A stretch of DNA of 64,000 nt. It comes from Christiangramia fulva (GTDB lineage: Bacteria > Bacteroidota > Bacteroidia > Flavobacteriales > Flavobacteriaceae). The stretch is taken from NCBI RefSeq assembly GCF_003024155.1, contig NZ_CP028136.1:4030001-4094000 (forward strand), written 5' to 3'. The translations under genes were made by a program, and so were the position numbers. A model generated the notes under the pieces. The model had not been told where the DNA came from and made no database searches. It worked only from the letters and a program-made list of their open reading frames with translations. Positions 30,285 through 39,968 of the stretch are shown here, one piece after another (positions within the stretch are counted from its first letter, which is position 1; each line of letters opens with the position of its first letter).

Positions 30285-33119
30285 TTATTTTATGATCGAA
30301 TTGAGCTGCGATACGCTTAATTCAACCGTTGGATGAAATCGGTCGCTGGCCATGTAATGAAGGAGGCTTTTTTTCATCTGGTCCGCTTCAGGCCTGTCAG
30401 CCAAATGATTGACCAAATCGACACCACTGATAAAAATGCTGCCTTTTCCGACTTTTGCTTCGAAAAGAAGTGCCAGTCTTCTGTTCGAAACCCAATCGTC
30501 GATTATCCGGACGATCGGCTTTAGATCAGTAGCAAAAGAATCAAGTTGTATCGCATCAGAGTGACTCATAGCATCCCACCATTGCCAGTTCGAGTGATAT
30601 TCAGTGGGGAAAAGTTCCAGCGCAGGATGTTCCGGGTCGCACAGAATACCGAGCGTGTGTGGTTTTTGTCCTCCCGTCCAAGCCGTATTCCAAAAAATAC
30701 TGGAAAATCCAACACCGACATCGCCTCCCATATTCGAGGTGACTTTTCCCTTTCCTAAGCTTAACAGGACCTTCCCTCCATCTTCCAAGTGCCTAAACAC
30801 CGATGGACTTAGATCTTCTACAACCTCAATATTCTTTGGGAGTTTTATTGGAGAGGCAGGATACACCCATATGTCCCATGAGTTTTGATACTCTTTGATT
30901 GAAACTTCTAAGGTTAACTTACGTGGTTTGTTCTCCTTCTGAAATTGGTAAACAACTTTCCCCAATTTATTAGCATTTCCGAGTGGAATATCCTGCTGCC
31001 CCAGCGTCCCTTCTGCGATGATTTTCTCGTTCTGATAAATTTTCCAATGGGGGCTAACATTTTTCAGAGGTGATTCTCCAAAATGTGCAACTTCAATATT
31101 CGCTGTGAACGTTTCGTCTTCCCTGAAAACTCGTTTGTCCAACCTTGCCAAAGGAACAGTCGAATTGCAAAAGTGCCGAAACTCTTCTGGCGAGATGTAA
31201 CCCTTCTCTTTCCAGAAAGCATCGAGTACCCCAACCAGAGCTGTGCCCTGGCCCGGGAAATCCTGCAAGCCCAATAACTGAAAGCCCCCAAAGTTTGGCG
31301 TTCGCAGGGCCGCTTCAATGTCGGCTTTATAACAAAGCGCCTGCAGTTTCCCGGATGCCAATAACAGGCTATCGGCTAGCTGCCCCATGTGGTGAGCACT
31401 CAAACTTTCCTGAAATAATTCGAAATTTTTAGCTTTCAGTACACCGGTGTATTTCTTAATTTCTTTAAAATTCGGATAAACACACCACTGCCCGATTTCG
31501 TGGCTAACCATTGGTTTTTTCAGGTTTTTAATCCCTTCTGACCAATCATAAGTGGTTTTGGGCTGCTGACTATTGATAATACTTTTTAATTCTTCGCCCC
31601 ATCCTTGAATCCGCACGTTTTCTGAGGTAAGATGATAATCACTTTCGGAAATTACTGGCCAGCCTGCAGCAGTAGTATACAAACGGCGATCGTCTTGCTC
31701 TTCCCAATAGGTAACGAATTTTCTTAAGAATGTTGTGTAATTTGGTCCACCCGGCTCATTCCCATAGGCCATCATGACAAAAGATGGATGGTTTCCGTAG
31801 GCATCAACTATGCGCTTACTTTCGTCATAAATGTACTGATCGATTGGCAGACCGCTCCCCAACTGGGTACTCTGATTAGCCCATGACGAACACTCTACTT
31901 GAAGGTAAACCCCCATTTCATCAGCAGCAACAAAGGCAGCTTCTGGTGGGCACCAGGAATGAAAACGGACATGGTTTAGTCCATGTGATTTAATGGCTGT
32001 AAATTCCTTTTTCCAATCTTTAACATTAGTGGGCGGGTAACCTGTTTTGGGGAAAATAGCACAATCAAGGGTTCCACGCAAAAAGGTACGGTGACCATTG
32101 ATCGAAAAGCCTGTGCTGTCCCCCTCAAAATTACGAAACCCAAAATCAACAGACTGCTTATCTTTTCCTTCCGGATAGTCAATTTCAGCAGAAAGTGCAT
32201 AAAGGTTTGGATCAAATTCATCCCATGTCAGCGCCTTTTCATTCAATACGCATTCCAGATTCACTGTACTTTCTCCTGCTGGAATTGTAAATTTATACTG
32301 TTTTATCCCAGCTTCACGATCAGTTTTCTTCAGTTTGATTTCAACTTCGATCTTTATATCCTTTTTTTTCGATGAAGTATTGTTGACAACTGCTTTTATG
32401 TCTACAATATTTGATTTCAGATCCGGAAAGACCTTCAGGCTTTTAAAATGAATCTGATCTGCACTTTGCAGCGAAATATCACCTACAATGCCGTTCCAGT
32501 TCGTTTGTGTATGATCTGTTATACTATGGGAGTTCCAACCTACATCAACATCTTTTGTGCGATTGTCAACGCGGACAGAAATAAAATTATCACCCATTCT
32601 AACCAACGAGGTAATATCGTATTTATGAGGAGTTGCAAGGCTATTCTGCTGACCTGCTTTTTTTCCATTCACCCAAACCGTTGTTTCCCAATGCGGTCGT
32701 TCAAGATTAAGCCAAATGCTTTTTCCCTTCCAGTTTTTAGGAATGGTTACTTTTCTTTGGTACCAGGCAGCACCTGTATATTTTTTTTGGGGCTGCAACC
32801 AAAAAGGAAACTTGACATTATCGGGATCAAAATAAGGAGCGTAGTTGGAGTCTTTATACCACTCCGGATTTCTAATACCGCCAGTCCATTTCGTGTCTGG
32901 TGTAATGTCAAAGCCCTTCCCATTTTCAACCATTGATCCGGGAAGTCTAACACTGTGGTCAAGATCTTGAGAATACCACCTTTCGGTGATTCCGACATCA
33001 AGGGAATCTAGCTTAAATTGCCATTCTCCACTCAGTTCTATTTTTTGTGCAGACTTGGTGCTACATGCCCAAACTGAAAGCAGCAACAATAAAAGTTGAA
33101 TATACTTCATCAAGTTCAT
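30285..33119 (-). CDS. GH2-type glycosidase lipoprotein, specificity unknown
   Basis: The 944-residue protein has a lipoprotein signal (lipobox VWAC, Cys19). An ATG three codons later is equally possible as start. A GH2 N-terminal jelly roll (about 25-215, with WYQRKVTIPKNWKGKSIWLNLERPHWETTVWVNG) is followed by an Ig domain and a TIM barrel. The presumed acid/base is Glu455 in AYGNEPGG and the presumed nucleophile Glu541 in MVSHEIGQWCVYPNF. The HEIGQW nucleophile motif differs from that of LacZ and from the GH2 at 16.3 kb, so a distinct GH2 subgroup and perhaps a different linkage or sugar is likely. C-terminal beta domains run from about 680. The gene sits between the permease (5 nt) and the DUF5107-like gene (7 nt). 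Confidence 0.8.
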   Translation of the reverse strand: MNLMKYIQLLLLLLSVWACSTKSAQKIELSGEWQFKLDSLDVGITERWYSQDLDHSVRLPGSMVENGKGFDITPDTKWTGGIRNPEWYKDSNYAPYFDPDNVKFPFWLQPQKKYTGAAWYQRKVTIPKNWKGKSIWLNLERPHWETTVWVNGKKAGQQNSLATPHKYDITSLVRMGDNFISVRVDNRTKDVDVGWNSHSITDHTQTNWNGIVGDISLQSADQIHFKSLKVFPDLKSNIVDIKAVVNNTSSKKKDIKIEVEIKLKKTDREAGIKQYKFTIPAGESTVNLECVLNEKALTWDEFDPNLYALSAEIDYPEGKDKQSVDFGFRNFEGDSTGFSINGHRTFLRGTLDCAIFPKTGYPPTNVKDWKKEFTAIKSHGLNHVRFHSWCPPEAAFVAADEMGVYLQVECSSWANQSTQLGSGLPIDQYIYDESKRIVDAYGNHPSFVMMAYGNEPGGPNYTTFLRKFVTYWEEQDDRRLYTTAAGWPVISESDYHLTSENVRIQGWGEELKSIINSQQPKTTYDWSEGIKNLKKPMVSHEIGQWCVYPNFKEIKKYTGVLKAKNFELFQESLSAHHMGQLADSLLLASGKLQALCYKADIEAALRTPNFGGFQLLGLQDFPGQGTALVGVLDAFWKEKGYISPEEFRHFCNSTVPLARLDKRVFREDETFTANIEVAHFGESPLKNVSPHWKIYQNEKIIAEGTLGQQDIPLGNANKLGKVVYQFQKENKPRKLTLEVSIKEYQNSWDIWVYPASPIKLPKNIEVVEDLSPSVFRHLEDGGKVLLSLGKGKVTSNMGGDVGVGFSSIFWNTAWTGGQKPHTLGILCDPEHPALELFPTEYHSNWQWWDAMSHSDAIQLDSFATDLKPIVRIIDDWVSNRRLALLFEAKVGKGSIFISGVDLVNHLADRPEADQMKKSLLHYMASDRFHPTVELSVSQLNSIIK

Positions 33120-33124
33120 TTTAG

Positions 33125-34510
33125 TTAGTTTACAATTTCATGTTCTATCTCCTCCAAAGATTTTCCTTTGGTTTCAGGCAATTTTTTGAATATGAAGATG
33201 AGCCCACCTAAGCAGATCAGTCCATAAAGCCAGAAAGTGCCTGACGCCCCAAATGTGTAATTCAGTAACGGGAATGTATAAGTCAATAGAAAACTTGCCA
33301 GCCAAAGCGAAACAGTGGCAACAGCCATTGCCGCGCCCCGGATGCGGTTAGGGAAAATTTCTGAAAGCACCACCCAGGTAACCGGGGCGAGCGACATGGC
33401 GTAACACGCAATAGCTAACACAACCAAAATAAGAAGAATCCAACCGGAGATATGGAAAAAATAAGCAGCGCCCATCAAAACATAAATTCCGGCCAAGCTG
33501 CCTGCTCCAAGTAACATTAGTGCACGTCGTCCCAGTTTGTCAACGGTATAAATTGCCACGAAAGTAAAAACCAAATTCACACTACCGGTGACCACGATAT
33601 TAAATAGAATGTCTGAAACCCCATAGCCGGCAGCCTCAAATACCTCCTCGGCATAGTTAAAAATAACATTAATCCCACACCATTGCTGAAATGCCGCGAT
33701 TACGATCCCGATAAGCAACACTTTTTTGATGCCTGGCTCAAACAGTTGTCGATAATTTACTTTACCGGTTTCGTTTCGAAGCGTTTGCCGAATACTGGCA
33801 TATTCTACATGCGCATAATCAGATCCACCAATGCGGGTCAGAATTCGTTCAGCCTTCCTTTCTTTTCCATTTTTCGCCAACCAACGGGGACTTTCCGGAA
33901 CAAAAAACATCAGCAAGAAGAACAAAGCAGCAGGAATTGTTTCAGCCCAAAACATCCAGCGCCAGGCAGTTTGACCGTTCCATGAAGCCAAGACCTGACT
34001 GTCAGTTGCACCAGGAGCAACAGGCTCAGCAATTTGCCAGTTTGCCAATTGTGCCAGCAGAATACCGATGACAATTGTCAATTGATTGAGCGAAACAAAC
34101 TTGCCCCGAACAGCGGCTGGTGCCACTTCGGCAATGTACATGGGTGATAAGTTCGAGGCCAAGCCAATGCCGATACCTCCCAAGATCCGGTAAATAATAA
34201 ATATGTTGTATTGATTTGAAGCCCCTGTACCAATGGCCGACAGCGTAAAAAGAAAGGCGGCAAATAACAGAAGTTTCTTTCTTCCGTAGCGGTCAGAAAA
34301 CATCCCGGAAATAATGGCACCCAATAAACAACCGAGCAACGCGCTACTCATAGCCCACCCTTGTAAATTAGGTGAATTTGCGATGTCGAAGAACTTCTCG
34401 TAAAAAGGTTTAGCGCCGCCAATTACCACCCAATCGTATCCAAATAACAAACCTCCCAGGGCAGAAACCATGGAAATAGCGAAAATGTACTTTATGTTTA
34501 GTTTTTTCAT
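33125..34510 (-). CDS. MFS sugar:H+ symporter (XylE/GalP-like)
   Basis: The 461-residue protein has about 12 membrane segments and the sugar-porter signatures: GGLLFGYD in TM1, DRYGRKKLL in loop 2-3, RILGGIGIGLAS, PESPRWLAKNGK before the central loop, QQWCGINVIFNY in TM7, DKLGRRALML, and PETKGKSLEEIE at the C-terminus. It would import a monosaccharide such as galactose, xylose or arabinose across the inner membrane. It starts the minus-strand unit permease-GH2-DUF5107-like and is divergent from the AraC regulator. The substrate is inferred from the locus only. Confidence 0.88.
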   Translation of the reverse strand: MKKLNIKYIFAISMVSALGGLLFGYDWVVIGGAKPFYEKFFDIANSPNLQGWAMSSALLGCLLGAIISGMFSDRYGRKKLLLFAAFLFTLSAIGTGASNQYNIFIIYRILGGIGIGLASNLSPMYIAEVAPAAVRGKFVSLNQLTIVIGILLAQLANWQIAEPVAPGATDSQVLASWNGQTAWRWMFWAETIPAALFFLLMFFVPESPRWLAKNGKERKAERILTRIGGSDYAHVEYASIRQTLRNETGKVNYRQLFEPGIKKVLLIGIVIAAFQQWCGINVIFNYAEEVFEAAGYGVSDILFNIVVTGSVNLVFTFVAIYTVDKLGRRALMLLGAGSLAGIYVLMGAAYFFHISGWILLILVVLAIACYAMSLAPVTWVVLSEIFPNRIRGAAMAVATVSLWLASFLLTYTFPLLNYTFGASGTFWLYGLICLGGLIFIFKKLPETKGKSLEEIEHEIVN

Positions 34511-34671
34511 TGCTGTTAATTTACTGCAGGCGGTTTGAACCTGTGGTAAAGAAAAAAATTAGTAATCTTTATTGAAATAGATTTTTCTGTGATTAGATGG
34601 ACAATATGATTATTCTTCTAACTTTATGAAAAATATTCCTCTTAGATTAATATTGGTAAAAAAAACACCTA

Positions 34672-35715
34672 ATGAGTAGAACATTGAGGTTATTCAAGAA
34701 TAATGAATTAATAAAAAATAGTAAACAAAGATTCAATAACCTCCTGTTAATGGACGAATCGATGATAGGAAGGAAAAATATAAAAATTTTTATTTTGAAG
34801 AAAGATTTAGACTCAACAGAGCCCATAGATGGAAAGACAGATAGCTTTTATGGGGCACGAAGCGTGGTCATGACCAAAAGGCAACTTAGCATGATCAAAA
34901 AAAATCCGCTGATTCGTGGGCTTTATATCAGTGATATTGGTTTTTATCCGCATGCGCGAAACCACTACAGAAAACGAAAAAACGGAGTAAGCGAAAATAT
35001 CTTAATTTATTGTATCGAGGGTGCCGGATCTATTAGTACTTCAAATGGCGTTCAGCAATTAAAACCCAATGAATATTTCATCATCCCAGCATATGAACCA
35101 CATAAATACTGGGCTTCCTCACGCATTCCCTGGTCAATTTACTGGATACATTTTGGCGGTTTACATAGCTTTCTATTCAAAGAATTCTTTAGTAAATTGA
35201 GGTCAATTGACCCAAACGCAGAGGCAAGAATTAATGACCGTATCAATCTGTTCAATGAACTTTTAACTACTCTGGAATCCGGATTTTCAATCCAGAATCT
35301 GAACTACGCAAATTTATCCCTAAACAATCTCCTTGCCTCCTTTTTCTTTGTGGAAACCTATAGGATGGTGAAAGGATACAGAAGTTCTAACCCAGTAGAT
35401 CAATGTATTCTGTTCATGCAGAAAAACATCTGCAAAAATCTCAGAATTTCAGACTTTGCAAAACACGTAAATTTATCTGAATCCCATTTTTCGATGATTT
35501 TCAAAAACCAAACCGGCTCCTCGCCCCTAGAATATTTCATTAATGTAAAAATGCAGGAAGCCATACGTCTGCTTACCAACCAATCCCTAAAAATTAAAGA
35601 AGTTGCCTATATCTTAGGCTACAACGATCCTTATTATTTCACCCGGATCTTCACAAAACATATTGGATCAAGCCCTTCTTCCTTTATAAAAATAAGCAAG
35701 AGAAAAATGAAGTGA
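34672..35715 (+). CDS. AraC-family transcriptional regulator
   Basis: The open frame is 347 residues. The first 26 residues are atypical, and an ATG at 34750 (MDESMIGRK) or even one near residue 67 (MTKRQLSMI) may be the true start. An N-terminal cupin-type sensor domain (about 75-225; RGLYISDIGFYPHARNHYRKR, LIYCIEGAGSIS, FIIPAYEPHKYWA) is followed by the C-terminal double helix-turn-helix (about 250-345). The latter has the conserved SESHFSMIFKNQTGSSPLEY and IKEVAYILGYNDPYYFTRIFTKHIGSSPSSF. It is divergent from the permease-GH2-DUF5107-like unit across a 160-bp gap and is the likely activator of that unit. Its ligand is probably a sugar of the locus. Confidence 0.88.
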   Translation: MSRTLRLFKNNELIKNSKQRFNNLLLMDESMIGRKNIKIFILKKDLDSTEPIDGKTDSFYGARSVVMTKRQLSMIKKNPLIRGLYISDIGFYPHARNHYRKRKNGVSENILIYCIEGAGSISTSNGVQQLKPNEYFIIPAYEPHKYWASSRIPWSIYWIHFGGLHSFLFKEFFSKLRSIDPNAEARINDRINLFNELLTTLESGFSIQNLNYANLSLNNLLASFFFVETYRMVKGYRSSNPVDQCILFMQKNICKNLRISDFAKHVNLSESHFSMIFKNQTGSSPLEYFINVKMQEAIRLLTNQSLKIKEVAYILGYNDPYYFTRIFTKHIGSSPSSFIKISKRKMK

Positions 35716-35747
35716 TGCACGAGCTTTGGAGATTCATTTCTTTGGCC

Positions 35748-38168
35748 TTAGAAAGTCAAGGAGACTTTGTACTCCGGAAAGAATTCCGGAGTACCGATCT
35801 TCAGAAATTGCCCCCTCTCGTCAAATTCCGGGATTTTCGCCGGATCCAGGTCCTGCAAAAATGAGGCATTTTTGTACATCGGCCTAAAATAGAATACCAG
35901 TTTGCCAGGACTTGGCTGATTGAGGTAATCGCGTAGGCCAATCTCCCAGGGAATGCCTTTATAGAAGTCGTCGATCACTAACTTCCCATTGAGGAATCCC
36001 TGCCCCGTATCACCGGTATAGTGAACGCGACAGATAATATCATCCGGTCCATGAGGCATGCCTGAGGACAGATCGATGGACATTTTATTGCCCTTGTATT
36101 CCACAGGAAAATCAATTGGAATGGCTTTTAGCTCGAGCTTGTAACTGGCCAACAAATCGCCGGGGTTCGAAAGCCTGGTCAAGTTTCCCTTACTCGCCTT
36201 CAGTTCTCCTTTTGCCGGATACTCCTGAATGTTGATGTTGTTCTTATCCTTGGAAATGAGATCAAATTGGCCGTTTTTATCCAAAACCATGGCATCGGTG
36301 ATGATCATAAAGTCATCGCCAGCATTTTTCACTTTCCAGCAGTTGAGCGCAGTGGCTTTGTCAATGACTAGGAAATGCAGGGTTTCCGTTTTGGACTGAA
36401 TGCTTATTTCTGCAGGTAATTTATCAGGTTTGATCAGTACCCGCTGCGAACTTTTATCGATCATGCAGTTGGGGGCTTTCACAATTTTTTCTTCGGAAGC
36501 AGCAATGGAAAATTCCGGCTGCACGCCCTCGGGGGCAAAAAATACGTAAAATTCACCATCCCGATTTTGGCCTTTGGTAAGGAGTTGGGCCGTGGCATAA
36601 TTCAAACGAACATTTCCCAGTTGCAGATTGACAGGCAAAATGGCATTCTCATCCTTATTCAGACTTATACCGCCCGACTCAGGTATCTGTATTCGCCCGT
36701 CATTCAAATGGATATTAAACTGCAGGTTTTCCAGGTCTTTTCGTTGCTTATGGTCTTGAAAATTATTCAAAAACAAGAATGCCTCATCACCGTTGGAACG
36801 AACGGAGTAGCGGACTTTCTCAGGTTTATAAGGGTTCCCTGAAGGTGGGTCGATCGGCAGTACCATTGGGGCTATCATCTCACCAAAACTGTGAATAAAG
36901 TAATGCAACGTTTTCAACCGGTAGAACGACTCCCGGGGCTTTCCATAGGCCGAAAGCGGCGCCTGAAAATCGTACTCCATTTTAGGATAGCCGTAAGCTT
37001 CATCATTAAAATAGAATTCGTCTCCCTTTGGGGTGATACCGCCATGGTACATATAGTAACCAATGCCGTTGGCCCCACTTCCCAGAAATCTGTTAATTAG
37101 AGCCTCGAGACTTTTGGCCGGTACGACAGGACGGCGTGTATAGGTCCCTTCAATCCCACCGCCGATTTCCGCAGCGATGTATGGGTAATCCTCCGGATTG
37201 TAGCGCACTGGGCCGTAATCCGGATTTTTCTGCAAGTTCTTGTACAAGTAAAAATCGGAGGGCTCAGCCGGTGCCCATCCCGGATAGGGATAAGCGGCCT
37301 GAACAGGGAGTGTTTCATTCTTTATTACGGCGGCGTTCCCCCAACCGGTGGCCGTGTATATCGGAGCATTTAGTCCGTTTTTTTGTGCGAGCGACTTGAG
37401 TACGGACATATGCTGATTTCCCAGCTCCGCATATGGATTTTCTTCCTTCGAAATGCTAACCCCCTCCTGAGTAAGCTGACGATCTCGTTCAGCAGCCGTA
37501 AAATCAAAGGGCTGAGCGGGATAAGTCAAACCCCAGGGTGATGCCGAATGCTGATATTCATTTTCCAACTGAATGGCGAAAATAGGTCCGCCGTCCTTGA
37601 ACAAAAGACCCTTCACCTGAATACCGATTTGGTGGTACAGACGATCGACATATTTCAAATATTCCGGGTCGTTGGAACGGATTGTGAGCATCTTGCCGAG
37701 CAACCAGTCAGGAAGTCCGCCGTTCCTGATTTCACCATGACAAAAGGGTCCCACCCTGAGGATGACCTTCATATCATTTGCAGCACATAATTGAATAAAC
37801 TGGCGAAGATTGTTGTCACCTTCCCAGCTGAACACCCCTTCCTGTTCTTCATGCATGTTCCAAAAAACATAAGTAGCAATTACGTCGATGCCACCTGCTT
37901 TCATTTTCTGAATGGCCTCCTTCCAATGCTCATTTGGATAGCGTGAAAAATGAAATTCCCCGGTTATAAGAATGGTCGGCTCCCCGTCCATGGTTAAGTA
38001 TTGGTTGTTAATACCAATCGTTTCTCCTTGGATATTTTCACCTTCCATTTCGAGGTGTGCTGATTGAACTTTAAGGCTAGCCACACGTGCATCGAGAGAG
38101 TATGACTGACCGAATGATTGGCCAAAGACAAGGAATATAACAGCCAGTAAGAGAGTCTTTTTTACCAT
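35748..38168 (-). CDS. GH35 beta-galactosidase, secreted
   Basis: The 806-residue protein has a signal peptide (about 1-20, ending SFGQ). The GH35 TIM barrel covers about 50-390, with TGEFHFSRYPNEHWKEAIQKMKAGGIDVIATYVFWNMHE, RVGPFCHGEIRNGGLPDWL, acid/base Glu204 in QLENEYQH, and nucleophile Glu334 in AAEIGGG. C-terminal beta domains (about 480-800), including a jelly roll with GQGFLNGKLVIDDFYKG, complete the usual layout. It removes terminal beta-galactose. It is convergent with araC (32 nt between stops). Together with the two other beta-galactosidase-like genes it points to a galactan or arabinogalactan-type substrate. Confidence 0.92.
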   Translation of the reverse strand: MVKKTLLLAVIFLVFGQSFGQSYSLDARVASLKVQSAHLEMEGENIQGETIGINNQYLTMDGEPTILITGEFHFSRYPNEHWKEAIQKMKAGGIDVIATYVFWNMHEEQEGVFSWEGDNNLRQFIQLCAANDMKVILRVGPFCHGEIRNGGLPDWLLGKMLTIRSNDPEYLKYVDRLYHQIGIQVKGLLFKDGGPIFAIQLENEYQHSASPWGLTYPAQPFDFTAAERDRQLTQEGVSISKEENPYAELGNQHMSVLKSLAQKNGLNAPIYTATGWGNAAVIKNETLPVQAAYPYPGWAPAEPSDFYLYKNLQKNPDYGPVRYNPEDYPYIAAEIGGGIEGTYTRRPVVPAKSLEALINRFLGSGANGIGYYMYHGGITPKGDEFYFNDEAYGYPKMEYDFQAPLSAYGKPRESFYRLKTLHYFIHSFGEMIAPMVLPIDPPSGNPYKPEKVRYSVRSNGDEAFLFLNNFQDHKQRKDLENLQFNIHLNDGRIQIPESGGISLNKDENAILPVNLQLGNVRLNYATAQLLTKGQNRDGEFYVFFAPEGVQPEFSIAASEEKIVKAPNCMIDKSSQRVLIKPDKLPAEISIQSKTETLHFLVIDKATALNCWKVKNAGDDFMIITDAMVLDKNGQFDLISKDKNNINIQEYPAKGELKASKGNLTRLSNPGDLLASYKLELKAIPIDFPVEYKGNKMSIDLSSGMPHGPDDIICRVHYTGDTGQGFLNGKLVIDDFYKGIPWEIGLRDYLNQPSPGKLVFYFRPMYKNASFLQDLDPAKIPEFDERGQFLKIGTPEFFPEYKVSLTF

Positions 38169-38239
38169 TATTGTGGGTTTGCTATTTTAATTAAGGAATG
38201 AAATAAGGGGTTTTTCATTGGGTATATTACATTAAATTT

Positions 38240-39121
38240 TTAAATATCACAGATCTCAATTCCCTGTTTCAGGGCAGCGAGTTTATCATCCCAGGTGGGA
38301 ATAAACTCCTGCGCTACAAAACCTTCAAAACCGGTATCATGAATCGCTCTCATGATCGCGGGATAATAAAGTTCCTGGGTATCATCGATCTCATTCCGGC
38401 CAGGTACGCCGCCGGTATGGTAATGGGCGAGATACTCATGATTATCACGAATGGTTCGAATCACATCTCCTTCCATGATCTGCATATGGTAAATATCGTA
38501 GAGTAATTTAAAATTAGGACGGTCGAGCCTTTTCGCCAGGGCCACTCCCCAATCGGTATGGTCGCACATATAATCTTTATGATCTACTTTGCTGTTGAGA
38601 AGCTCCATCACCATGGTCACGTTCTTTTTATCGGCATAGTCGAGCAAGGGAGTCAGACCTTTGATGCAGTTTACGATGCCGGTTTCCTCATCCATGCCGT
38701 TCCGATTTCCAGAAAAACAGATCACATTTTTAATATTATGAGCAGAGGCTTTGTCTATGAGTCCGCGATAAGCTTCCTGAAGCCGCGCGTGGTTATCGGG
38801 ATTATTGAAACCGTGGGCGATACTCGCAAAATCATCGGTGGCCATCGAGCAGACCAGGCCTTCTTTTTCAACGGTATCCCATTCTGAAGGTTTTAAAAGA
38901 TCCATACCTGTAATTCCCATTTTTCTGCAGGCCTGGGCAAATTCCTTTAACGGGATATCTCCATAGGGCCAGCGACAAACGGAATGCCTGATCTTTCCGG
39001 AAAAGGCAGGTTTCTCAATTTTTTCCGAAGCTAAAATTGGGGAAATACTGGAGAGTCCGATAAAACCCACTCCCAGTCCGATATTTTTTAGGGCATTTCT
39101 TCTGTTGATCTTATGAGCCAT
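38240..39121 (-). CDS. exported TIM-barrel sugar isomerase/epimerase-like protein
   Basis: The 293-residue protein starts with a twin-arginine-type signal (NRRNALKNIGLGVGFIGLSS), so it is probably exported folded. The mature part matches the xylose-isomerase-like TIM barrel of hydroxypyruvate isomerases (IRHSVCRWPYGD, MVMELLNSK with a metal-ligand Glu, YDIYHMQIMEGD, HYHTGGVPGRNEIDDTQELYYP, VAQEFIPTWD). A divalent metal site is expected from the Glu/Asp/His/Glu set. True hydroxypyruvate isomerases are cytoplasmic, so export suggests another sugar-modifying role in this locus. It lies 71 nt upstream of GH35 and 83 nt downstream of the Nudix regulator, and seems to have its own promoter. Confidence 0.75.
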   Translation of the reverse strand: MAHKINRRNALKNIGLGVGFIGLSSISPILASEKIEKPAFSGKIRHSVCRWPYGDIPLKEFAQACRKMGITGMDLLKPSEWDTVEKEGLVCSMATDDFASIAHGFNNPDNHARLQEAYRGLIDKASAHNIKNVICFSGNRNGMDEETGIVNCIKGLTPLLDYADKKNVTMVMELLNSKVDHKDYMCDHTDWGVALAKRLDRPNFKLLYDIYHMQIMEGDVIRTIRDNHEYLAHYHTGGVPGRNEIDDTQELYYPAIMRAIHDTGFEGFVAQEFIPTWDDKLAALKQGIEICDI

Positions 39122-39136
39122 TGTGATTAATTTTCT

Positions 39137-39159
39137 TAAAAATACTAATAAACGTAAAA
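39137..39159 (-). promoter_or_regulatory. candidate promoter/operator of the isomerase-GH35 unit
   Basis: Read on the minus strand, TTTTACGTTTATTA (39159-39146) is followed after one base by TATTTTTA (39144-39137), one mismatch from TAnnTTTG. The same 14-mer stands immediately before the galK -7 box at 39975-39988. The match and placement suggest a shared regulator site, most simply for the Nudix regulator encoded between them. Confidence 0.5.
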
Positions 39160-39204
39160 TAGACAGTTATATAAGATGAAAAAATTCGGGAAGCACTAAA
39201 GATG

Positions 39205-39912
39205 CTATACAATCTCGAAATTGTATCCCGAATCCATCAATTGCTGGTAATTCTTATAGTTAAATTTATAAAGAAAAGCTCCGCGCTTGCTTCCGCTCCG
39301 GTCTTTTTCATCCAGCTTTTCCAGGACATTTAGTGATAAAACCTTTTTTCTGAAATTACGCGAATCCAGCTTTTTCTGATAAATAGCCTCGTAAAGAAGC
39401 TGTAACTGCGGGATGGTAAATTTCTCCGGCAATAATTCAAAACCAATAGGCCGGTAACGCGCATTCTGCCGAATTTGCGCCAGCACATCATCCACCATCT
39501 GGCGATGATCGAGAATCAGCTCGGGCAAATCATCAATTTCAAACCAGTGGGCACCATGTTCTTCAACCAGTTGCTCATCATGCTCTTCAATTCTGATTAG
39601 GGCATATTGAGCAACAGAAATACACCGGTATCCTGGATCCCTGTCTTTCTTACCGTAAGTTTTTAGCTGCTGCATAAAAACCTTGTCGAGGCCTGTAATC
39701 TCCTTTAAAACTCTATGTCCTGCCACATCTATATCTTCATCGAGCCTTACAAAACTTCCAATCAGCGACCACTCTCCGCGCAAAGGTTCCACCCTTCTTC
39801 GGAAGAGTAATAATTTCAATTTTCCAGAGTCAAAACCGAAGATAATACAATCGGTCGCCACATACATTTTTTCTTTAATCTGATAAAGATCTGTGCGGGC
39901 TGAAGCCATCAT
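39205..39912 (-). CDS. Nudix-domain transcriptional regulator (NrtR/AraR-like)
   Basis: The 235-residue protein has an N-terminal Nudix domain (about 15-150) and a C-terminal winged helix (about 160-230; LLPEKFTIPQLQLLYEAIYQKKLDSRNFRKKVL). The Nudix box region SFVRLDEDIDVAGHRVLKEI lacks parts of the catalytic consensus: the RE pair reads RV and the EE pair reads EI. It is therefore probably a ligand-binding regulator, not a hydrolase. Members of this group in Bacteroidota control sugar genes such as arabinose catabolism. The position between galK-galT and isomerase-GH35 argues for control of galactose use here. The ligand is unknown. Confidence 0.85.
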   Translation of the reverse strand: MMASARTDLYQIKEKMYVATDCIIFGFDSGKLKLLLFRRRVEPLRGEWSLIGSFVRLDEDIDVAGHRVLKEITGLDKVFMQQLKTYGKKDRDPGYRCISVAQYALIRIEEHDEQLVEEHGAHWFEIDDLPELILDHRQMVDDVLAQIRQNARYRPIGFELLPEKFTIPQLQLLYEAIYQKKLDSRNFRKKVLSLNVLEKLDEKDRSGSKRGAFLYKFNYKNYQQLMDSGYNFEIV

Positions 39913-39968
39913 TCCTTAAATTTTGATTAAATATAACCATTTAAAATTTTTATAAAATAAATTTTTAG

